Counted from the first letter of the stretch, positions 44,701 to 54,890 are shown. The stretch: DNA of 64,000 nucleotides from Smallanthus sonchifolius (GCA_023525975.1 CM042028.1:79793501-79857500), one strand, 5' to 3'. The notes: generated by a model from the letters alone, not told the origin. Numbers and translations: made by a program.

Positions 44701-47679
44701 TCCCCACTTTTGACAAATTCCCGCCAAGAATTGAGGGCTATGGTTGTGGCAAGCGCCTCCCTACAATCCATCAACCTCCTCAATAATATATAATGTGATG
44801 CAAAACGTGTTTTTGCAACCTTTAATAACTCCAACTTCGAGTTTTCTTTAAAAATTGACAAGGCATGTGTGTGGTTTAGAAAATATTTGACAATTCCTTT
44901 ACCTTTCTTATATGTTTCGTTGAGCCAATAAAATTCAATTGCCAAGTTTTTAAAAATCAAATTTAGTGTGTGCACACAACAAGGGGACACAAAAATATGA
45001 TTATAAACCTTCTCAATCTCCCGTCCGGCCGCTTTGCAATTAGCCGCGTTATCCGTTATCACTTGCAAGACATTGCTTGGTCCAATTGTCTCAATGGCTC
45101 CAAGAAGGAACTTAGAAATTGCTACCCCCGTCTTTTCCACCCCTAAGAAGTCCTCCGCGTACATGAACATTGCACCACGAGAATTTACCGCGAGAACATT
45201 GATGAGTGGACCATAGTTGTCAATAGAGAATAGCGGTAAATAGCGACAAGCTACCGATATGCTACGTAGCGAATAGCGCCTGCTATTTCATGTTTATCGG
45301 GAAAGTAATATAAAATTTTAGAAATACATTTACTATTGTAGCAATTATAATAAAAAAAAAACAATCCCACCACCAAAATAGCTAAATACACACTAATCAT
45401 CTAAATCTTCATAAAACAGTCACCCTAGCGCTTTTTATATTTAAAAAAAAATAAAAATTAAATCGCTATATTCCCGCTATGTCGTCGCTATACACTAGAT
45501 AGCGGGCATCATCCGAAACGCTACATAGCGCGCTATAGCGCCCGCTATGATCGCTATTGACAACTATGGAGTGGACTATGTTTAACATTAGTCCACCCAT
45601 CCGAGACGATTGATACCCCTTGTGTGTACCACGTGTCTTTAACGGGTGTTAGGTCCTTCTCCACATCCCGTACACATTCATCGAGTACGACCGTTATTGC
45701 TTTTTCACACGATGGTGGTTTGTATCAATCCGGTGCATGCTTAATGGCACTAATCATTTCAAGGAATTGCGTGTTCCGTAATACATTGAAAGGAATCCCG
45801 TTTTCACACAATCCTCTAATGATCTTCAAGTCCACCGCCTTTCTCTCCAATATGCCAAAAGATTCGTCTATGCGTTTATTTGAAGATCCACTTTTGGAGA
45901 GAACCGAATACTTCAAACACTTTGAAATCCGACAATTTTCGGCTTCTCTAACCTTCTTCAAAAGCCTTTTCAACACCGCTCGATCTCTAAGTACGGCTGG
46001 ACATCTTTTAATCTCAGCTTTTTTACCCGCCGCAGGCCCAAAAAAATGGACGTGAATTCTTGTATAAGTGCTTGTAAACTTGCCTTTACAGTGATTGCAA
46101 GTCCACTGTTTACAGCCTCCAGGATTCTTGCTGTTTCCTGTTATTAGATACGGCAGAAGGTAACTTAGAACTCAGAAAACTCAGAACTGAGTTTCAGCCC
46201 TAATATTTCACTGTTTTAACTATGATTTAATCAGAACTAAGTTTTAAGTTTTAGGCTGGTTACTTCATTGTAGTGATTATATTATTAACAAAAATAAAAA
46301 TACAACAGAAATGATTATATTGTTAACAATAGTACAATACTATAATGATTCTGAGTTTCAATGTAGTGATTATATTATTAACAACAGAACTGAGTTTCAA
46401 TATAGTGATTAACAACAGAACTGAGTTTCAATGTAGTTTCAAAAATAAAAATACAACAGAAATGATTATATTATTAACAACAGAAATAGAACTGAATACT
46501 ATAATTGATATTAAAAATATGAATTGAATACTATAAATGATTCTGAATCTGAATAATTAATATGAACTGAATACTATAATTGATATTAAAAATAAAAATA
46601 CAACAGAAATAGATGTTTACCTGCACCATGGTAGGTTACTTCATCAACTAGTGGCTTATTTTGATCTTTTTCACTTGCTTGACTTGCACTTGCTGGACAT
46701 GTTTGTTCAACAACCTCATCATCAAGGTTAATAAAACCTTGTGTGTTACTAACATGGGTCTCGCTATCACCTCCTTCGGTGTTCCTTCTTTTGCCAAAAG
46801 CCATATCAGAAATTGGTAAAATTACGAATTCAGTAGAGTAGAGAAGAGAATTACTGAGATTGAAGTAGAATTGGTGATGAAATTGGTTAGTAAGGAATGT
46901 AATTATACTAATATCAGACATTAGGTAAATAATTGCAATTTGCTTGGAAGTTGGAATTGCAGGTGAATTACGGCTGTGACAGCGGCTGGAACAGCGGCAG
47001 TCGGTGTTCCAGTAATTAGATTTCCCGCCAAAAATCGCGAACCCTAGATTTCTCCAACCAGCGAATTCCATGACCAAAAGCGTGAATTCGATAGCGTTCG
47101 GAACGGCTGGAATTAGGAATTGGTACAACGAATTTGAGGTAAAGAGATCGCGGTACCTGATCGATTCGGTACGCCGTACTAGAGCGAATTGAAACGAAAC
47201 GAATTGCGAATTGGTACAACGCGAACCAATTCGGGGATCGCGTCTACCTGAGCGAATTCGGTAACTATGGTTCTGAGACTATACTTGCATGTCTTGGGAA
47301 ACAAGCTTGTTGGGAAAGGAGGATATAGTACCGGTCATTAGGTATTTAGGTCAATCCTGTTGCAGTTAATTGTTTCGAAGTTCGAACCACAATCTCGTCC
47401 ATGGTTTGTAGGTTGTTACTCTTTGTAGTATAAGATGCTTGTACTTTTGTGTGTGTCCTATTCCAACCAATCAAAGACTAATATAGAACCGTGAAGTTTT
47501 GGTTGATTCTGCTCTCTTCTTTACCCTAGATGACAATAATCTAATTTGATGCAGGTTCATTTGGAAGGAAGCAGATGCAGAAGCCATTTGAGGATGCGAC
47601 ATATGCATTGAAAGTGGGGGAGATAAGTGACATTGTGGACACTGATAGTGGTGTTCACATCATCAAGAGAACCGGTTAA
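32766..47679 (+). CDS. PIN1: PIN1-type parvulin peptidyl-prolyl isomerase, two exons
   Basis: Phosphorylation-specific prolyl cis-trans isomerase of the single-domain plant type (no WW domain), acting on pSer/pThr-Pro sites in nucleus and cytosol. Exon 1 is 32766-33003, exon 2 is 47555-47679; together 363 bases, 120 residues. The junction splits Gly80, with donor CTCG|GTTTGT and acceptor GATGCAG|GTTCAT, and gives a continuous GGDLGSFGR. Residues matching human Pin1: His12 (H59), Lys16, Arg21 and Arg22 (phosphate binding: K63, R68, R69), Cys70 (C113), Ser111 and His114 (S154, H157). All are present, so the enzyme should be active if spliced. The only intron is 14551 bp and full of transposons. 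The start is the first ATG; a longer open frame upstream has no ATG. Confidence 0.92.
33004..34202 (+). other. Left part of the PIN1 intron
   Basis: Intronic DNA with a GT donor at 33004. ORFs at 33405-34210 show no family. A GTAGACCTGGCAAAATAACTC motif near 33643 could be the end of a MITE, but no partner end was found. Confidence 0.4.
34349..34666 (+). repeat. LARD 5' LTR
   Basis: 318 bp, TG...CA ends, one difference from the copy at 36872-37189. Confidence 0.93.
34669..34680 (+). promoter_or_regulatory. LARD primer-binding site
   Basis: TGGTATCAGAGC, a perfect plant tRNA-iMet site, two bases after the LTR. Confidence 0.9.
36872..37189 (+). repeat. LARD 3' LTR
   Basis: 318 bp, preceded by the polypurine tract at 36861-36870 and followed by the AACAT target duplication. 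Confidence 0.93.
37220..41668 (-). pseudogene. Chromovirus gag-pol pseudogene
   Basis: Polyprotein of a plant chromovirus, order gag-PR-RT-RNaseH-INT-chromodomain. Gag starts MVQTRNNSEGSGSKPDP (41668), with FPSFNDGDPRGWILKAEKYF and a second gag block to 40866. Protease region near 40600 ends ILVDGG then a stop. RT: KKKDNTWRMCVDYRALNK, FRVMPFGLTNAPSTFQ and active-site FFDD (39979-39600). RNase H: TFVVECDASSEGVGAILSQ and RTDHYTLKFLLEQR (39240-38980). Integrase: HEGFLKTFKRLSVQYFWPK with CxxC, then SIVSDRNVAF and SYHPQSDGQTE (38640-38150). C-terminal chromodomain-like EEATWESYDLLTNQFPHFRL (37492-37430), after an in-frame stop. The last ORF runs into the 3' LTR and stops at 37220. At least five stops or frameshifts make it inactive. 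Confidence 0.92.
37398..37412 (-). promoter_or_regulatory. Chromovirus polypurine tract
   Basis: CCCAGGGGGAAGTAT on the minus strand, directly against the 3' LTR, where plus-strand DNA synthesis would be primed. Confidence 0.8.
41683..41700 (-). promoter_or_regulatory. Chromovirus primer-binding site, tRNA-Glu-like
   Basis: The minus strand reads TGATTCCATTGCCGGGAA, one base after the 5' LTR. From memory of plant tRNA-Glu (3' end TTCCCGGCAACGGAACCA) this pairs at 16 of 18 positions. It clearly does not fit the usual tRNA-iMet site. Confidence 0.6.
41702..42047 (-). repeat. Chromovirus 5' LTR
   Basis: 346 bp, TGATAGCACTCC to ATTCTTATCA on the minus strand, matching the split LTR 34208-34348 plus 37195-37397. 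Confidence 0.9.
42212..42530 (+). repeat. Copia-type LTR, related to the LARD LTRs
   Basis: 319 bp, TGTTAGGTGTGGAGGC ... TGTGCAACA, with TATAAATACATCC. The same length and the same first 14 bases as the LARD LTRs, and similar GGACCGTGGAGGCGTGGGCGTAGGTC versus CCCGTGGACGTAGGTC blocks, so a cousin family. No clear target duplication or primer-binding site follows, so the copy is truncated on the right. Confidence 0.65.
42632..42998. mobile_element. hAT-type MITE (367 bp) in the PIN1 intron
   Basis: Ends CAGGGCCGGCCCAAAG and, reverse-complemented, CAGAGCCGGTCCAGAG. A perfect 8-bp duplication CTCCTGCT flanks it (42624-42631 and 42999-43006). The interior repeats GGGCC(T)TTTTTT several times. Confidence 0.88.
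43196..43245 (+). repeat. CCCGA/CCCCGA microsatellite
   Basis: About nine CCCGACC/CGCCCCGACC units, a GC-rich tract inside the intron. Confidence 0.85.
43246..43514 (+). other. Intronic DNA left of the hAT element
   Basis: No gene. AACAACATGGTATTAAAAAGC near 43394 loosely resembles an LTR end plus primer-binding site, unconfirmed. Confidence 0.3.
45212..45568. mobile_element. hAT-type MITE inside the hAT transposase
   Basis: 357 bp with ends CATAGTTGTCAATAGAGAAT and, reverse-complemented, CATAGTTGTCAATAGCGATC. A perfect 8-bp duplication GAGTGGAC flanks it (45204-45211 and 45569-45576). The interior is rich in TAGCGG/CGCTAT motifs. The first seven terminal bases CATAGTT are the same as those of the host hAT element. 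Confidence 0.92.
46270..46615. repeat. Tandem repeats in the transposase intron
   Basis: Irregular repeats of AACAGAACTGAGTTTCAATG, GTGATTATATTATT and AAAAATAAAAATACAACAGAA, three to four copies each, fill the intron between the two transposase exons. Confidence 0.7.
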
Positions 47680-48166
47680 CTAATGTCTAATGCTAAGGAC
47701 AGATTGAACTTTCTTGTTGCTATTTCTCCTTATTTGTAACTTGAGTCGGGTGATTCACATGTTGTATTGTTTTGCTGGTTTAATCTTGAAAACTAATGGC
47801 ATATGTTGACTAGTAATAATTTTGTGAGATTGATTTTGCATTAGACATTAGTTAACCATTAATTTTGTGAAATGATACATGGTTAACTGCTTTAACAACT
47901 ATGCTAGTTTTTCCTTGTTGTGCACGTGAAGATTATTTTGCATTAGACAGACATTAGTTAACCATTAGATAACTACTTAATTGTCGTAGACCATTATAAA
48001 CTTGTGCACGTGAAGATTATTTTGCATTTTGCATTTTTCTTACCTTCTTTCTCTTCAAGAAGATGCAGAAACTAAATTTGAAAAATAAATACAAATTAAA
48101 AAAAAATAAGAGACTAAAATCAAAGAGAAAACAAATAAATCAAACGTCTGCAAAAAAAAATACAGG
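47680..48166 (+). other. 3' region of the PIN1-like gene
   Basis: Presumed 3' UTR and downstream DNA. GCACGTGAAGATTATTTTGCATT occurs twice and TTAGACATTAGTTAACCATTA twice in slightly changed form, so small duplications have occurred. Confidence 0.45.
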
Positions 48167-48322
48167 TGTTAAATCTTTTTAGTTCGAATTATTAAGTTAT
48201 GTTATTGTAATAGACTAGAGGGTATTCAAGTGTAATATTATTCTTAGACCCCTTGTAACCATAGTTCATAACAAACAATCAATGCAACACAACATTTCTC
48301 TGGTTCAATTTGTATTCAGAGC
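48167..48322 (+). repeat. Possible truncated copia LTR plus primer-binding site
   Basis: TGTTAAATCTTTTTAG ... CTCTGGTTCA (48167-48307) has the ends and polyA-region look of a small copia LTR. TGTATTCAGAGC just after it resembles TGGTATCAGAGC with two or three changes. No gag was found behind it, and the ORF at 48310-48633 is not recognisable. Confidence 0.45.
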
Positions 48323-49333
48323 TAGTCACCGTCAACCACCACAAAACCCTAGACAAGGCGGCGCGCCGCCGCCGCAGCAGCCGTGTCTCCATCCCTTTGA
48401 ATTCCTTTCAAGTTTTAGTTACAAATTTATTTTCCATGTTATTGTTCAAGATCAGTAGCCGCCTCCGTCATCACAACAAGCATCTTATCACCGACCACTG
48501 TTGTCTCAACCTGCTCTCACTAGGATTCGCAGAAACAACTTGCCTTCCAACCCTAGTTGTCGCTCAAATCGTCACTGTCCGCAACAACCGCTTCACGACC
48601 ACCGCCCCGCTCCACAGTAGCCGCTCTTTATGAACAAACTCGTGTGCTAGTTACACATTCATGCGACAGATACAATCGCGCGAAAGTTAACACTTTCGTG
48701 TGGAGCCTTAACTTTCGTGCGATAGTTGTAGGTTAGCCGCCACCATAGGTCGCTCATGACAACCGTCGGAATACACGAAAGCAACGAGAACATCCATAAT
48801 ATACTAGAAGAAGGATCAAATATCCGTATATTAGTTGATAAGCAAAAGCAAAATAAATTATAAGTCAACCTCAAACGATCACAAAAACCTATAATTTGTA
48901 TTATATTTTAGATTTAGGGTCACATAAATCAATTCATTGGTTAATAAATTTTCGGGGGACGAAGGCTTTTAAATTTGTTAAACACTTATTTTTATAAGTC
49001 TACTTTATTAATTATTCAAAATAACTTAACACTTATTTACCTGGTTATTGATAACTAAATAGTTTCTGATGTCCAAATTAAGATCGGCTTAAATACTCTA
49101 ATATAACCATTATTAATGTGATAAGGGACTTGATACAAATTTTTTTCAAAATTCACATTAATTATTGTAACAGAATATTCAAATGTTTTCATATTTCCCT
49201 GGTAAGTTTATTTTAATATATACCTTTAACAATTTGGATAACTTAAAAACTCATAATTCATATTAGAGCATATTATGTTTTAAAACGTTTCCATTGAAGG
49301 TGCCTAAAATAATTAAGACAAACCGACTCACAG
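48323..49333. other. Intergenic DNA without a recognised gene
   Basis: Left part is GC-richer (GGCGGCGCGCCGCCGCCGC near 48358) and may be the leader of a lost retroelement. The rest is AT-rich. Confidence 0.3.
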
Positions 49334-49336
49334 TAA

Positions 49337-50046
49337 GACTATGTGTAGTGATAGGATGAAGGTGAGAGATTTTCTGTGCCATGTAGGCGCCACGTAGACA
49401 CTGGCTTACCTCACCCTCACCTTCACCCACGTGTGTAATGGTGGGGTGAGGGTGACCAGTTTTGTAATTATTGTTTTATTAATTTAATTAATTAAATAAA
49501 GTAATGGATAAACGATTTTGATGTGGATAAACGATTCTAATAATCACATAGATAGACATCACTTTATATCATAAACATCTTAAAACTATTAAAATATTTT
49601 AAAACCGATCTTGTGTATAGCAGTAATTTAAAGGCCCACCAAAGCTTTTAGGCCCAATGATCTCTTAAAACTTAACGTGACCAAATTTAAAGGCCCACCA
49701 AAATATTTTAAAACCCTATCTTGTGTACTGCACCAGTTCTGTACCTTTCCACATATGTCGTCGTCTTCTACCTCCATCCATCTGCTGTCGTCTTCTACCT
49801 TCTCTACTTTCCATTTTCATTCCCATAAACACCAAAAATATACATGAAATAAAAAAAAAACATAGGAGAAGGAAGAGGAGCTGACAAAACCAACGGCTAT
49901 TTTTGACTAAAAAACGTCCTCACCCCCGTGAACACCACCACCCTGCACCACTCACGCCCCCCCACCTCCACCCAGCGCGGTGTTTCACGCCCGTGATGGC
50001 GTGAGGTGGCACCACGCCCCTCTTCACGGTAGGACTACACATAATC
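49337..50046. mobile_element. Harbinger/Tourist-like element (710 bp)
   Basis: Ends GACTATGTGTAGTGATA and, reverse-complemented, GATTATGTGTAGTCCTA, flanked by TAA on both sides (49334-49336 and 50047-50049). The interior has GGTGAGGGTGA-type and CACGCCC motifs near the ends. No transposase. Confidence 0.7.
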
Positions 50047-50049
50047 TAA

Positions 50050-50429
50050 GAACTTGCCCATTCTGCCCTCGCTTTGCCTCTTTCACAGCTAAAACTGGCT
50101 CCAAAAACGTCCCAAAGCCACGCCTTCTCTCTCTCTCTAAACTCGTTCTCAGACATTTTTACACAAGAAAGCCCACCGTCCCCTTTCTCGTCCTATCATG
50201 TCCTTTCTCCTTCACATCATTCTGCTAAAAAACACCCTGACACCACATTCTTGAAACCTTATTTGTCTTAACAAAAGAGCGTTGGCACCTTCCACATTTC
50301 CTCTTCTTTCTCCCCTTTCATCCCCCACGGTGCCACATCATCTGGCTCTTGTCAGTGCCACATCCTCACCCCGCATCTCCTTCCCGCTACCATAACACAG
50401 ACTTATGGATGCTTTAATTAAGAATCAAA
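50050..50429. other. Pyrimidine-rich intergenic DNA
   Basis: Contains a (CT)n run near 50130 and C-rich CACC motifs similar to those in the neighbouring MITE. ORFs at 49980-50271 are not supported. Confidence 0.3.
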
Positions 50430-50434
50430 ATTAT

Positions 50435-51518
50435 TGATCGCGGTGTCAAGGTCAATCAAAAACACTTATAAAACTACTACTTATCTACCTTGGACTGTAG
50501 AAGGGAAGTAGGGTTGTCGAATCCACAGGGAATCAGTGAAAAGTTTAATTGCTTAGATTAGTAAATTAGAATGAAACACAGATCAAATAAAGATGTAACT
50601 CCCTCCCAAACTAAAGATTCTAAGTTTCACATACAATCCAGTTATTCAGTTTAGACACCACATAGACATAGTGTTGGAAAATCAGTTGAATCAATAATTG
50701 AAGACATATTATTTGTCAGAAAACCTATGCAACTAGTTTGTCATAACCAGTATAATCCAATTACCCAATTAATCAGTGTCAAGTTACCCACTTTAGTCGC
50801 ACAACCCTGCTACTAAGTTTTGTTATCAACCGAACAATATTTTAAAGCAAGCAAACCCAAAACACATAGATAAAATTGTCTAATTCCACCAATACATCAA
50901 TCAATCAGTTATTGTCAGAAACTAACAGATCTAAAAATGTGAACAACTGAATCAAATACGAAAACCTAAACGAACCATCCGTCGGGAAGAAGCCACACGC
51001 AGCTTAGCTACGCATACTTATCAGACACGCGAGCATAGCTTCAATACTTGATCCGGAACTCCTCTTGCCTCTGAAAATCGCCCTTGGTTGCTCTGAAATC
51101 GGCTGAATGAAAAGATATTTGCGAATAGGGTTGGATTTCCTTTTAATTAGAATTTAGGGCTTTTTCCTGAATCGCAGGCCCTTCGCGTGTCGCGAACTTC
51201 ATTGGCTAGTTCTTCGCGTGGCGTGAAGAACAATTTAGTCGGGCCTGTTTTTCTTCTCCTCGCGTGTCATGAGATTTTCTCTCCTGGTCTTCGCCTACCG
51301 TGAAGACTTGATTTTCCAGGAAATTTGATATTTTACTCTTTCACTCCCTGTACTTTCGTGCCTTCTCGATTATGCCTCGTTATCCACTCATTTAGCACTT
51401 TATACCTGTTATAGACTCAAATACGAATACCAACGTAAAACCGACTCGATATACAAAGTGAAACGCATAAAACTATACAAAACCGACTCTTAAACATGAG
51501 ATATTTGACATTACATCA
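50435..51518. repeat. Probable solo LTR (1084 bp)
   Basis: TG...CA ends (TGATCGCGGTGTCAAGG ... TTTGACATTACATCA) with a perfect 5-bp duplication ATTAT on each side (50430-50434 and 51519-51523). The AGTAGGGTTGTCGAATCCACAGGGAATC block resembles parts of large plant gypsy LTRs. CTTCGCGTG(T/G)CG motifs repeat near 51180-51300. No internal region is left. Orientation unclear. Confidence 0.65.
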
Positions 51519-51523
51519 ATTAT

Positions 51524-52186
51524 CAAGAAGAATGTATCAAGAATTAACAATACAACATTATTACTTTTTTATTAAACACATATATAAAATCATAACATAT
51601 ATTTATAAACCTTTTAAACTTTAAAATTAAAGTTTTTACGATTAAAGAAAGCTCTTTTTGTCAAAATCTTTGAACGGATAATTTATTAACTTTAACAATT
51701 TAACTAAATCATAAAATATTAATTTATTTCATAATTAAAGTATAATTTACGTATTATTACTATTTAAAATTGCGTAATAATACGTATTATTACTATTTAA
51801 AATTTCGGTTGCCCACATCCGTCCATAAAAATGGTGTGAGTTCAAATCTTGTAAGTTAAAGATTTATGTGATATTTAAGAGAAAAATATTTACTGTTCAA
51901 AAAAAGTTTAAAATTTCGGTTACCTCAAAGCTTCACAATTTCTTTTTGCAAGTTAAAGGGAAAAACCTAGAGGGTTTTTATATATAGGGTTATTATGATA
52001 TGTTATTAGCTTGATGGTTTTATTATTTTTTTTGTATCTGATTTTAGTTTTCGTATTTCGATTTGCAGGTTAATGTTACAATATTTTTTATTTTGATTTA
52101 CGTTTTTAACATTATTTTTTATTTGGTTCAAGTATGGTGATAGGATGATAATGGTGATGAATTCTTCACGAATTTTCAATATTATA
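51524..52186. other. AT-rich intergenic DNA
   Basis: A direct repeat TACGTATTATTACTATTTAAAATT occurs twice near 51738 and 51780. No gene seen. Confidence 0.35.
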
Positions 52187-52200
52187 AATTTATGATAGAG

Positions 52201-52465
52201 CCAATTAGTCCTAAATCAACTGGTTTAGGAGGAGGCACCTCTATGGCCTTCTAATGTGGAGGTCATGAGTTCGAGTCTTACTTGATGCAAAATATTATCA
52301 GATGGGTCAGGGGTTTTACCACAGTGGACCTTCAGGTGGTGGGATTCCCTTGGAATGGTGGGCGGGCCGGGTCACCAACACTGTCTGCGTTCGCGGGCGG
52401 CCTTTCGCCAGTGGGTTTACCCGGATGACCGGGCATATAATATTCGTTAGCCGTTAAAAAAAATC
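52201..52465 (+). mobile_element. tRNA-type SINE (265 bp)
   Basis: B-box-like GGTCATGAGTTCGAGTCTTA near 52260, a 3' domain GGTGGGCGGGCCGGGTCACC ... CCCGGATGACCGGGCA, and an A-rich tail. A perfect 14-bp duplication AATTTATGATAGAG flanks it (52187-52200 and 52466-52479). Shares its 3' domain and B-box region with the SINE at 31188-31381. Confidence 0.85.
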
Positions 52466-52527
52466 AATTTATGATAGAGTTTGATGAAAAAAAACAATTT
52501 AAAAATTGTATTACTTGCAAAAGCCAA

Positions 52528-52640
52528 ATTGACAACTACATATACACAATTTACAAGTCTTTTATGCATGCATTAGTTATCCAAATTACCAACTACATAT
52601 GCACAATTTACAAGCCAAACTATGCATGCATTAGTTTTTA
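52528..52640 (+). repeat. Small tandem duplication
   Basis: ACCAACTACATATGCACAATTTACAAGCC ... ATGCATGCATTAGTT appears twice, about 70 bases apart, with few changes. Confidence 0.65.
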
Positions 52641-52699
52641 TTATAAATGATTATTTTACTATTATAATTAATTTTTAAGTTTTTTTGTTTTTTCACTAT

Positions 52700-53578
52700 A
52701 ACTTTTTTAAATATGACGTTTTATAAAATTTTGAATATACGGTTACAACGCGCTTATTTTTATCAACGTTTCGGTGTAAGTTTCATTTAAAACGGAATTG
52801 GGCGTAATGATGTAAAAGTCATCAAATCACAAACGTTATACGTATGAGTCATCAAAGCTGCTTTGAGGTTTTAATTTTTCCATAGTTTTTTTTGTTTTTA
52901 CAACTTTTAAAATATGATGTTTTATAAAATTTCGAATTTGACGTTGCGACGTGTCTGCTTTTATCTACGTTTCGACGTGAGTTTTCGTAACGTCATTTTC
53001 AAACCGATCAATTGTTTTAAACGTTTTTTTTAAGCCATTTGGTTTTTTAAACCATCTGATTTTTCAAACCATTCAATGCCTCCAAATATACCGTTGCGAG
53101 GTTCCTCTATTTTATTTTATCTATGTTACCCGTCGTAATGTTTACAATTTCTTTCGGAAAAATAAACAAATAATGTCCCTGCCCAGTGATTCACGTACGT
53201 ACTACAACTCCATCCGTATCTACATTTTGAACCCACCGTTGAATGCGCCATTTTAATAAAAAAACAAATAATTTACTCTTACAACTTTCAAACTATTTAC
53301 GTTTTGACGTGAATTTTCGTAACATTATTTTTAAATCGACCGGTTGTTTTAAACGTTTTTAAACCGTCTCACACCCATATCAAAATAAACCGTTGTGACG
53401 TTTTTTTATCTACGTTTAAACCGACCCCCCGTAATGCGTCGCCGGCGTGCTTATTTTTATCTACGTTTCGGTGTAACTTTTTTCGAATAACTTCATTTTC
53501 GTTGAATGTACTGTCGCGATTTGCTTATTTTTATCTACGTTTTGAACCCGTCGCGAAGTGCGGATGGTAACCAACTAG
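52700..53578 (+). mobile_element. Helitron-like repeat with repeated ATCTACGTTT units
   Basis: Ends CCCGTCGCGAAGTGCGGATG then GTAACCAACTAG before a T, a Helitron-type 3' end. The body repeats GCTTATTTTTATC(T/A)ACGTTT(C/T)G and CGTAA(C/T)(G)TCATTTTC blocks at least five times between about 52750 and 53545. The 5' end is not defined. Confidence 0.45.
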
Positions 53579-53586
53579 TTATTTAA

Positions 53587-53622
53587 TAAGAGAAGAGAAG
53601 AGAAGAGAAGAGAAGAGAATGT
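53587..53622 (+). repeat. (AGAGA)n-type microsatellite
   Basis: Six to seven copies of AGAAG follow the Helitron-like end. Confidence 0.85.
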
Positions 53623-54890
53623 GAACTTTTGAGAGAGACGCATGCAGAAGAAGAACCACGGTTTGTATGGGGCATGCTGGACAAATTGTGGCCCCACTTA
53701 ACTCTGACTACCTTTTCTCACTTCCTATTGGATAACATTTTTTCCGGATTGAAATTGTCTCACATTCACATGCTTTTAACTTTTAACTTATTTATTTAAA
53801 ATGGTTTAAGGTTAATATCATAAAAAAATAACTTTTTTTTTTATCTTTTATAGAAAAGTCTCTTAACCTGATTTTGAATATATTAAAGTATCTCAACTTG
53901 TAAAAACTACATGAAAACAATTACTAAACTTGTCTAAAATGTATGTAATTTTGAAACTTTTTTACTCAATTTATTAAAATTTAACAAAATGACATTTCAC
54001 ATTTAAAAAAAAAGTTATACCATCTTATTTTGATCAATATAAGAGTTAGCAGTCATTATTTATAAAATAAAACTATTAAAAATACGTGCGTTTTAGACAA
54101 ATTTAAGGACTTTAATTTAATGTATATAAAAATTAGTGTAGGGACCTTTTTAGTGTATTTTCTTACAAATTGGAGTAATTTGATATATCAAATATGTTTT
54201 GAGGACTTTTTTATATAATATAAGAAAGTATATTTATTTTTATGATATTAAACTTCTATTTTATCATGATAAATACAACGTATTCAAGTTTTATTTAGAT
54301 TAATAATATATAGTGTTGCGGTGTAATAACTCTTTAGAAATATGATTGTTAGTTTGTTTATGTTTGTAAACCCTACACACAATATAAATATGGCCTGATA
54401 TTTGACCAATCAGCTGGAAAAGAGGTTGGTAGGAATTTGGATTGCCAAGCGTCGCTAATAGTCCGTGGCAAACTACCTTTGACCGCGTCAGCTTTATCCC
54501 TCAGTAGAGAACAAAATGAACCATCTTTTCTAGTCAGTAAAAATCTGTCGGACTAGACACTTCGTCAAATCAATGCTGATTCTAGACACGTACGCAATTC
54601 GTAACAATATCAAAATTAAAAAAAAAGCATATTATAACATGCAACTGTGTAATGAGAACATAAATCCAACTGTTATAGGCGTTAGTTGTTACATTAATTA
54701 TTTTAGACTGTTGTGTATCTAAGTTTATTTAAATAGATATATAACTTGTTTAAAATGATTTAGAATTCTAAATCTAAATTAAGCGTGGCAAGTGTATGAA
54801 AATTTGAATGAGAAATGCGTAGGAAACATTTTTGTTATAAATAGTTTTCCACGGGTATTTTTTCCAACAAAATCACTTTTGTGGAAAATG
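53623..54890. other. AT-rich intergenic DNA
   Basis: No gene seen. A TTTGACC W-box-like motif lies near 54476. ORFs are short. Confidence 0.3.

Larger units (their letters stand above)
43804..46804 (-). pseudogene. hAT transposase pseudogene (BED finger, DUF659, dimerisation domain)
   Basis: Two coding segments joined by a GT-AG intron: exon 1 46804-46621 (MAFGKRRNTEGG...), then from 46137. Seen in order: BED-type zinc finger CKQWTCNHCKGKFTSTYTRI with downstream HVHF (46115-46050); FCxxN-type region GIPFNVLRNTQFLEMI (about 45800); DUF659-like SIVSDGWTNVKH (near 45600), then the MITE at 45212-45568; VITDNAANCKAAGREIEK and CVHTLNLIFKNLAIEF (45070-44920); C-terminal hAT dimerisation SSSSAERNWSTYSYIHN (44090-44040). 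Breaks: an in-frame stop near 45727, the MITE, and a frameshift near 44370. Otherwise well kept, so probably not ancient. Confidence 0.9.
43523..47269 (-). mobile_element. hAT transposon (3747 bp) in the PIN1 intron
   Basis: Terminal inverted repeats CATAGTTACCTAATACGC and, reverse-complemented, CATAGTTACCGAATTCGC. A perfect 8-bp duplication GTTCTGAG flanks it (43515-43522 and 47270-47277). It carries a transposase gene with an intron, broken by a MITE and by point changes. Subterminal GGTACG and GAATTCG motifs recur at both ends. Confidence 0.93.

Noticed and set aside
48310..48633. 107-residue ORF after an LTR-like stretch
   Set aside because: Starts in the presumed primer-binding region and matches no gag or host family.
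49980..50271. Two overlapping ORFs of 82 and 65 residues
   Set aside because: They straddle the end of a Harbinger-like MITE and pyrimidine-rich DNA; no conserved motif.
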